The translations under genes were made by a program, and so were the position numbers. Shown in pieces: positions 63,001 through 64,000 of a DNA stretch of 64,000 nucleotides. The stretch lies in NCBI RefSeq assembly GCF_001949145.1, contig NW_019091396.1:1503313-1567312 (forward strand), read 5' to 3'. The first letter of the stretch is position 1. Every line of letters starts with the position of its first letter. Below the pieces are notes generated by a model, which had not been told where the DNA came from, did not search any database, and worked only from the letters and a program-made list of their open reading frames with translations. Origin of the DNA: Acanthaster planci (lineage: Eukaryota; Echinodermata; Asteroidea; Valvatida; Acanthasteridae).

Positions 63001-63105
63001 TCAACAAGGAGCAGCCGTCTACCAATCATTGATGTAGCTACCAGTGATGTCGGTGGAGCAGACCAGCAGTTCGGTTGGGAGATAGAGCCTGTGTGCTTTG
63101 TGTAG
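26975..63105 (+). CDS. SURF-type fibrillar procollagen alpha chain (58 exons, 4332 aa)
   Basis: Secreted extracellular-matrix precursor that trimerises and is processed into striated collagen fibrils. Domain order by residue is: signal peptide 1-27; VWC about 56-111; twenty SURF modules 113-2944; linker and minor collagen helix to 3033; N-telopeptide 3034-3061; uninterrupted Gly-X-Y helix 3062-4075 (338 triplets); C-telopeptide and COLFI C-propeptide 4076-4332. Coding exons sum to 12,999 nt with all phases compatible. The helix length equals the vertebrate type I value, which argues that no helix exon was missed. A TGA in frame at 26948-26950 precedes the ATG, fixing the start. VWC plus SURF architecture matches sea urchin 2-alpha-like chains. 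The module count here (20) appears higher than the roughly dozen I recall for sea urchins. It is annotated below exon by exon. Confidence 0.93.
27063..32282 (+). other. Intron 1 (5.2 kb)
   Basis: The longest intron of the gene. No coding exon is recognised inside, and the phase of its flanking exons fits directly. First introns of fibrillar collagens commonly hold enhancers, but no specific element can be named here. Confidence 0.75.
32283..32531 (+). CDS. Exon 2: linker and VWC domain
   Basis: After a 26-residue Ser/Leu-rich linker comes a chordin-like von Willebrand factor C domain with ten cysteines: CPHL, CTTCSC, NC, ESC, PCSD, ECC, MCP. VWC domains of fibrillar N-propeptides are known to bind BMP-class ligands in vertebrates; the role here is inferred. 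The acceptor at 32281-32282 was chosen because it restores the phase-1 frame of exon 1. A stronger-looking pyrimidine tract ends at AG 32346-32347, but that acceptor is out of phase. It ends in phase 1. Confidence 0.8.
32795..33229 (+). CDS. Exon 3: SURF module 1 (type B)
   Basis: 145-residue four-cysteine module (cysteines in EMC, FIC, TEC, PPC), with LWKLNVW in place of the usual LWR--AFGS and YDMDL in place of FNFDMTG. The PDDEVLTEC signature near its end marks it as type B. It lacks the DRPxN motif of other B modules and is among the more divergent. Phase 1-1 exon. Confidence 0.85.
33694..34131 (+). CDS. Exon 4: SURF module 2 (type A)
   Basis: 146 residues opening [11 protein letters not shown], the type A start. 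The core is [18 protein letters not shown]. Cysteines are in IGC, YAC, TLC and ATC. It has an NQT glycosylation sequon and an acidic insert (LDDLDDDN) before the third cysteine. Phase 1-1. Confidence 0.92.
34265..34681 (+). CDS. Exon 5: SURF module 3 (type B)
   Basis: 139 residues with the B signatures [42 protein letters not shown] and [13 protein letters not shown]. Four cysteines. Phase 1-1. Confidence 0.92.
34891..35313 (+). CDS. Exon 6: SURF module 4 (type A)
   Basis: 141 residues opening [11 protein letters not shown]. The core is [16 protein letters not shown], with [20 protein letters not shown] and STC. Phase 1-1. Confidence 0.92.
35430..35837 (+). CDS. Exon 7: SURF module 5 (type B)
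   Basis: 136 residues, the shortest module. [12 protein letters not shown] replaces the DRPxNR motif. [36 protein letters not shown] and LEC follow. The segment before the third cysteine is shortened (ATEDGLTRC). Phase 1-1. Confidence 0.92.
36037..36462 (+). CDS. Exon 8: SURF module 6 (type A)
   Basis: 142 residues opening [46 protein letters not shown] and RAC follow. An NET sequon lies in LHFNETG. Phase 1-1. Confidence 0.92.
36631..37050 (+). CDS. Exon 9: SURF module 7 (type B)
   Basis: 140 residues with [57 protein letters not shown] and VDC. Close to the B consensus. Phase 1-1. Confidence 0.92.
37184..37606 (+). CDS. Exon 10: SURF module 8 (type A)
   Basis: 141 residues opening [48 protein letters not shown] and RTC follow. 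An NVT sequon lies in ANVTF. Phase 1-1. Confidence 0.92.
37797..38207 (+). CDS. Exon 11: SURF module 9 (type B)
   Basis: 137 residues with [51 protein letters not shown] and LDC. A NETT stretch near the third cysteine carries a sequon. Phase 1-1. Confidence 0.92.
38369..38791 (+). CDS. Exon 12: SURF module 10 (type A)
   Basis: 141 residues opening [49 protein letters not shown] and QPC follow. Phase 1-1. Confidence 0.92.
38931..39353 (+). CDS. Exon 13: SURF module 11 (type B)
   Basis: 141 residues with [51 protein letters not shown] and VDC. The FDMTG motif is altered to YNMMG. An NVS sequon is present. Phase 1-1. Confidence 0.92.
39465..39884 (+). CDS. Exon 14: SURF module 12 (type A)
   Basis: 140 residues opening [47 protein letters not shown] and VEC follow. 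An NYT sequon is present. Phase 1-1. Confidence 0.92.
40018..40872 (+). CDS. Exon 15: SURF modules 13 (type B) and 14 (type A) fused
   Basis: A single 855-nt exon encodes two modules with no intervening intron. Module 13 (to about 40434, 139 residues) is a divergent B type: [15 protein letters not shown] lacks [13 protein letters not shown] replaces FNFDMTG--C, and YLC, KAC and LQC follow. Module 14 (146 residues) starts [11 protein letters not shown] at the exact codon (g|gc) where every other pair is split by a phase-1 intron. It continues [30 protein letters not shown]. Confidence 0.92.
41012..41446 (+). CDS. Exon 16: SURF module 15 (type B)
   Basis: 145 residues. [16 protein letters not shown] lacks the FGS motif. 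[28 protein letters not shown] and SRC follow. Together with module 13 it forms a sub-group of diverged B modules. Phase 1-1. Confidence 0.9.
41670..42089 (+). CDS. Exon 17: SURF module 16 (type A)
   Basis: 140 residues opening [48 protein letters not shown] and QPC follow. Phase 1-1. Confidence 0.92.
42263..42697 (+). CDS. Exon 18: SURF module 17 (type B)
   Basis: 145 residues opening [10 protein letters not shown], so the start resembles type A while the body is type [45 protein letters not shown] and RAC. Spacing between the last two cysteines is stretched (CFPIPARAC). Phase 1-1. Confidence 0.9.
42834..43262 (+). CDS. Exon 19: SURF module 18 (type A)
   Basis: 143 residues opening [49 protein letters not shown] and VEC follow. 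Phase 1-1, ending in AAA AAA C. Confidence 0.92.
43461..43892 (+). CDS. Exon 20: SURF module 19 (type B)
   Basis: 144 residues. [45 protein letters not shown] and VKC. Phase 1-1. Confidence 0.92.
44035..44457 (+). CDS. Exon 21: SURF module 20 (type A)
   Basis: 141 residues opening [28 protein letters not shown] departs from FGSRN, and the FD-G--GC motif is [21 protein letters not shown] and VSC follow, then a basic CAKKR end. It is the most diverged A module and closes the array. Phase 1-1. Confidence 0.9.
44924..44937 (+). CDS. Exon 22: 14-nt microexon (phase converter)
   Basis: Preceded by a good pyrimidine tract (CTTCTACTGTCTGCAG) and followed by GTAAGT. Joined to the C left over from exon 21 it encodes PPSKL and ends in phase 0, exactly what the downstream collagen exons need. 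A second GTAAGT starts at 44930, inside the exon; its use would shift the frame. Confidence 0.75.
45202..45267 (+). CDS. Exon 23: start of minor collagen helix
   Basis: Encodes [16 protein letters not shown] then FVAGSG: a few Gly-X-Y triplets followed by a non-collagenous break. Phase 0-0, 66 nt. Confidence 0.88.
45436..45489 (+). CDS. Exon 24: minor helix
   Basis: 54-nt exon encoding [18 protein letters not shown]. Continuous Gly-X-Y begins at GPP. Confidence 0.9.
45752..45805 (+). CDS. Exon 25: minor helix with RGD
   Basis: 54-nt exon encoding [18 protein letters not shown]. The RGD lies in the N-propeptide helix. Confidence 0.9.
46242..46319 (+). CDS. Exon 26: end of minor helix
   Basis: 78-nt exon encoding [15 protein letters not shown] and on to GSPGT. 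It completes about 18 uninterrupted triplets before the telopeptide. Confidence 0.9.
46368..46625 (+). mobile_element. tRNA-derived SINE within an intron
   Basis: The head GGTTGGCGTGGTGGCTC contains a near-consensus polymerase III A-box (TGGCGTGGTGG, 46374-46384). GGTTCAATTCC (46414-46424) is a B-box with one mismatch at the expected distance. The intervening CCTTACCTTCCACCTCTGG resembles a tRNA anticodon region. The body (ACATGTGGATTGGGTTTTCT and on) resembles the conserved body of widespread metazoan SINEs, and AT-rich sequence follows. Limits are approximate. Confidence 0.7.
46747..46830 (+). CDS. Exon 27: N-telopeptide
   Basis: 84 nt, 28 residues: [20 protein letters not shown] then QYPQASVQ. 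Non-helical with a lysine (AYKG) available for lysyl-oxidase cross-linking. An N-proteinase site is not obvious, which fits retention of the N-propeptide as reported for sea urchin SURF chains. Confidence 0.88.
47311..47355 (+). CDS. Helix exon 1 (helix residues 1-15)
   Basis: 45 nt, [15 protein letters not shown]. The GPRGLPG motif lines up with the start of vertebrate alpha1(I), but one triplet earlier. Confidence 0.92.
47494..47539. repeat. AT-rich inverted repeat in intron
   Basis: 18-bp arms TTCATTGATAATTAATTA and its exact complement are separated by 10 bases, inside the intron between helix exons 1 and 2. Confidence 0.8.
47683..47736 (+). CDS. Helix exon 2 (16-33)
   Basis: 54 nt, [18 protein letters not shown]. 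Phase 0-0. Confidence 0.93.
48132..48185 (+). CDS. Helix exon 3 (34-51)
   Basis: 54 nt, [18 protein letters not shown]. Phase 0-0. Confidence 0.93.
48426..49136 (+). CDS. Helix exon 4, large fused exon (52-288)
   Basis: 711 nt, 79 uninterrupted triplets. It contains GMKGHAG with lysine at helix residue 84, the equivalent of the vertebrate K87 cross-link site. The size equals a run of ancestral 45/54/99-nt exons, so it reflects intron loss. Confidence 0.93.
49446..49499 (+). CDS. Helix exon 5 (289-306)
   Basis: 54 nt ending GPPGER, a GxOGER-type sequence of the kind bound by collagen-receptor integrins in vertebrates (inference). Confidence 0.93.
49879..49932 (+). CDS. Helix exon 6 (307-324)
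   Basis: 54 nt, [18 protein letters not shown]. Phase 0-0. Confidence 0.93.
49933..51157 (+). other. Intron of 1.2 kb, no gene seen
   Basis: The largest helix-region intron. It holds a short TACATG run near 49974-49988 and otherwise no recognisable feature. Helix length is already complete without an exon here. Confidence 0.7.
51158..51211 (+). CDS. Helix exon 7 (325-342)
   Basis: 54 nt, [18 protein letters not shown]. Charge-rich. Confidence 0.93.
51461..51505 (+). CDS. Helix exon 8 (343-357)
   Basis: 45 nt, [15 protein letters not shown]. Confidence 0.93.
51673..51726 (+). CDS. Helix exon 9 (358-375)
   Basis: 54 nt, [18 protein letters not shown]. Donor GTTAGT. Confidence 0.93.
52232..52276 (+). 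CDS. Helix exon 10 (376-390)
   Basis: 45 nt, [15 protein letters not shown]. Confidence 0.93.
52518..52571 (+). CDS. Helix exon 11 (391-408)
   Basis: 54 nt, [18 protein letters not shown]. Confidence 0.93.
52783..52868. repeat. Tandem repeat, about 27-bp unit x 3
   Basis: Units starting GTCAACATGTTGCATATGCA at 52783, 52811 and 52838, with a fragment at 52864. Unit lengths are 28, 27 and 26 bp with a few substitutions. Intronic. Confidence 0.85.
52936..52989 (+). CDS. Helix exon 12 (409-426)
   Basis: 54 nt, [18 protein letters not shown]. Confidence 0.93.
53332..53439 (+). CDS. Helix exon 13 (427-462)
   Basis: 108 nt (2 x 54), 12 triplets from [10 protein letters not shown] to GPAGPM. Confidence 0.93.
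53778..53876 (+). CDS. Helix exon 14 (463-495)
   Basis: 99 nt (54 + 45), 11 triplets from [10 protein letters not shown] to GPIGPR. Confidence 0.93.
54210..54740 (+). CDS. Helix exon 15, large fused exon (496-672)
   Basis: 531 nt, 59 triplets without interruption. It contains an RGD in GDRGDTG. 531 equals the sum of the vertebrate exon block 99+108+54+54+54+54+108 as I recall it, indicating loss of several introns. Confidence 0.93.
55004..55057 (+). CDS. Helix exon 16 (673-690)
   Basis: 54 nt, [18 protein letters not shown]. Confidence 0.93.
55305..55358 (+). CDS. Helix exon 17 (691-708)
   Basis: 54 nt, [18 protein letters not shown]. Confidence 0.93.
55359..55876 (+). other. Intron, nothing recognised
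   Basis: 518 bases of AT-rich sequence with no repeat or coding feature that I can name. Confidence 0.7.
55877..55930 (+). CDS. Helix exon 18 (709-726)
   Basis: 54 nt, [18 protein letters not shown]. Confidence 0.93.
56158..56265 (+). CDS. Helix exon 19 (727-762)
   Basis: 108 nt. Contains [10 protein letters not shown] with an RGD. Confidence 0.93.
56684..56737 (+). CDS. Helix exon 20 (763-780), collagenase-site region
   Basis: 54 nt, [18 protein letters not shown]. By helix numbering, G772-P773 aligns with the vertebrate G775-I776 collagenase bond. The Pro in place of Ile/Leu should make this bond a poor substrate. Confidence 0.93.
57069..57230 (+). CDS. Helix exon 21 (781-834)
   Basis: 162 nt (3 x 54), 18 triplets. 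Includes GSPGER, another GxOGER-like site. Confidence 0.93.
57433..57810 (+). CDS. Helix exon 22, large fused exon (835-960)
   Basis: 378 nt, 42 triplets. Contains two RGDs (GPRGDKG, GDRGDTG) and GAKGHPG with lysine at helix residue 927, the counterpart of the vertebrate K930 cross-link site. Confidence 0.93.
58153..58224 (+). CDS. Helix exon 23 (961-984)
   Basis: 72 nt, 8 triplets, [20 protein letters not shown] then VGNE. Confidence 0.93.
58225..59388 (+). other. Intron of 1.16 kb, no gene seen
   Basis: A short hairpin-capable GGTAACC...GGTTACC segment lies at about 58984-59014. Nothing else is recognised. Confidence 0.65.
59389..59460 (+). CDS. Helix exon 24 (985-1008)
   Basis: 72 nt. 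Ends in a proline-rich C-terminal run (GPPGPPGPP), the usual nucleation segment for triple-helix folding. Confidence 0.93.
59859..59876 (+). CDS. Helix exon 25 (1009-1014), 18 nt
   Basis: Six codons, GPPGEV, with a clear acceptor (CTGTCTTTCCTCAACAG) and a GTAAGT donor. It completes exactly 338 triplets. Confidence 0.88.
60080..60250. mobile_element. Foldback MITE-like element in intron
   Basis: The left arm contains GTTTCACAATA, AGTTTGCAATGC and TGGCCAATCACA. The right arm contains their reverse complements in reverse order: TGTGATTGGTCAA, GCATTGCAAACT, TATTGTGAAAC. The arms are imperfect and separated by a roughly 50-base centre. Both strands read as similar short peptides because of the inverted symmetry. 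Confidence 0.75.
60352..60426 (+). CDS. Exon 53: C-telopeptide
   Basis: 75 nt, [20 protein letters not shown] then PYAGY. Tyr/Gly-rich with one lysine (VGKG). Joined to the next exon it forms GYYGDAA. A Gly-Asp bond there is a plausible BMP1/tolloid C-proteinase site (inference). Confidence 0.9.
60832..61006 (+). CDS. Exon 54: C-propeptide start
   Basis: Encodes [20 protein letters not shown] and on to [35 protein letters not shown] is the amphipathic coiled-coil stretch found in fibrillar C-propeptides. Cysteines 1 and 2 are both present (TCKDLFLC). Ends in phase 1. Confidence 0.92.
61378..61481 (+). CDS. Exon 55: C-propeptide calcium-site exon
   Basis: Encodes [20 protein letters not shown] then [15 protein letters not shown]. 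The IDPNQGC--DAI--YC motif is the conserved calcium-binding and interchain disulfide region of the COLFI domain (cysteines 3 to 5). Confidence 0.93.
61782..61853 (+). CDS. Exon 56: C-propeptide
   Basis: 72 nt, [20 protein letters not shown] then SGKM. Phase 0-0. The equivalent of the KNWYISKNP segment, with the usual aromatic position kept. Confidence 0.88.
62159..62356 (+). CDS. Exon 57: C-propeptide chain-recognition exon
   Basis: 198 nt. [20 protein letters not shown] is followed by [11 protein letters not shown] and later EEDGCS (cysteines 6 and 7). The loop before QLTFLRLL, where vertebrate chain-recognition sequence lies, is about 6 residues shorter. The conserved sequon before YHC is absent (QAFTYHC), while a new NVT sequon sits in the shortened loop. 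Confidence 0.92.
62357..62955 (+). other. Last intron, nothing recognised
   Basis: 599 bases, AT-rich, with no identifiable repeat or coding feature. Confidence 0.7.
62956..63105 (+). CDS. Exon 58: C-propeptide end and stop
   Basis: Encodes [20 protein letters not shown] then [20 protein letters not shown] and WEIEPVCFV, stop TAG 63103-63105. [20 protein letters not shown] is the signature C-terminus of fibrillar procollagens and supplies cysteine 8. Confidence 0.96.
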   Translation, partial: VKDGEWHATRVSYTTSTRSSRLPIIDVATSDVGGADQQFGWEIEPVCFV

Positions 63106-64000
63106 ACTGCTACCTTAAAAACCTCAACCACATAAATTTCTGTGTGAATAGTAGCTTCTCAAAAAAAAAGGGAACTTAATGTGTCTCGGTGCTAGCGGTC
63201 ATTGTTTACTTTTAGGCAATTTTTTGTTTGTTTGATGTTAATTCCCCCCTTCTTTTAGAGAACACACCACATTAAGTGAACTCAGTAATGTAGTGATAAG
63301 CGAGTAGATCAGCGCAATGTGGACCGACCTTCCCAAAATTGAAAATGAAACAATTTTCCTTTAGATTGATGTGCATTTCTGTCGTTCGAAAGAATTGGAT
63401 GCGAAATCTTTCCAAAGGTGCTTTTAAGTATTTGTTCTCTTAATTTTAAGTATTCAATCTCCCCCATACCTCATCACTGTCAAGTAGAATCCAAAACAGT
63501 GTACTGTAGATCATTAAACACCAGAATGCAACACTTCCTTTCAGAATAGTTGAAGTTGGAGACATCTCTGAACAATGAAATCATATATATATATCAGTTG
63601 CCCAGCCTGCCAAGGAGACTTAGAAGTACTGAAGTAACGAAAACTAAAACTGTTCTTGTATAAACTAATTTTGCTCAGATTTAACACAAAATAATCTCTT
63701 CTGCTTAGGGAGATTTTTTAGAATTTAGACTCTTTGTTACATTAAGGATGTGTACTTTGAAACTTAACCCTGAGTGACTATGAGAAGAAAAATGAAATGG
63801 TTTTTCATTACAATCTGATGTTTCAGTGTTTGGATTTCAAAGTGCAGGTCAAAGTGTCCAAAATCTTGCCAAAGTGTCCCAAATCTTGCCAACTTATGCC
63901 CAATAAGAAAAAACAATTGTAATTTTTTTATCAAAAACATATTACCATAGAAGCAGCCACTGGAGACTCAGGTTGACTCAATTATGGATTTGTTCTAACA
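63106..64000 (+). other. 3' UTR of the procollagen gene
   Basis: No further coding frame. ATTAAA at 63513-63518 is a possible polyadenylation signal. I see no AATAAA before the window end, so the transcript may extend further. A short (AT)n run lies at about 63584-63593 and a near-duplicate AAAGTGTCC-AAATCTTGCC at 63850-63889. Confidence 0.6.

Overview
The window carries one complete gene on the + strand: a fibrillar procollagen of the echinoderm SURF type (SURF = 'sea urchin fibrillar' four-cysteine module). I reconstruct 58 coding exons between 26975 and 63105. They total 12,999 nt, or 4,332 residues plus stop, with every splice phase compatible. Introns with GT/AG ends, an in-frame stop just before the ATG, many interspersed repeats and the SURF modules point to an animal, most likely an echinoderm. 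Genus is not resolvable from what I can see.

Layout. Positions 1-26800 hold no gene I can support, except perhaps the last codons of an upstream + strand gene at 1-80. That region carries repeats: a palindrome-rich array (1765-2201), a foldback MITE (9773-10034), an (ATA)n-ended repeat (13620-13700), a decayed non-LTR retrotransposon tail on the - strand (21440-21900), and a perfect 84-bp inverted repeat (22308-22493). A promoter-like block lies at 26815-26900. Exon 1 (26975-27062) encodes the signal peptide and is followed by a 5.2-kb intron. Exon 2 encodes a VWC domain. Then 19 exons (32795-44457) encode 20 SURF modules. These are followed by a 14-nt microexon, a short N-propeptide collagen helix (45202-46319), an N-telopeptide (46747-46830), the main triple helix in 25 exons (47311-59876), a C-telopeptide (60352-60426), and the COLFI C-propeptide in 5 exons (60832-63105). 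The 3' UTR runs on to or past the window end.

How the parts work together. The C-propeptide trimerises three chains through 8 cysteines, a calcium-site motif and a coiled coil. The helix is exactly 338 uninterrupted Gly-X-Y triplets (1,014 residues) and keeps the two classical KGH cross-link lysines. The very large SURF N-propeptide (about 2,830 residues) would project from the fibril surface if it is retained. The most notable structure is the SURF array. Its 20 modules strictly alternate between two subtypes, so the repeat unit is a two-module pair present ten times. All its exons are symmetric phase 1-1, and one pair has lost its internal intron. The helix exons are phase 0-0, and the 14-nt microexon converts between the two phases.
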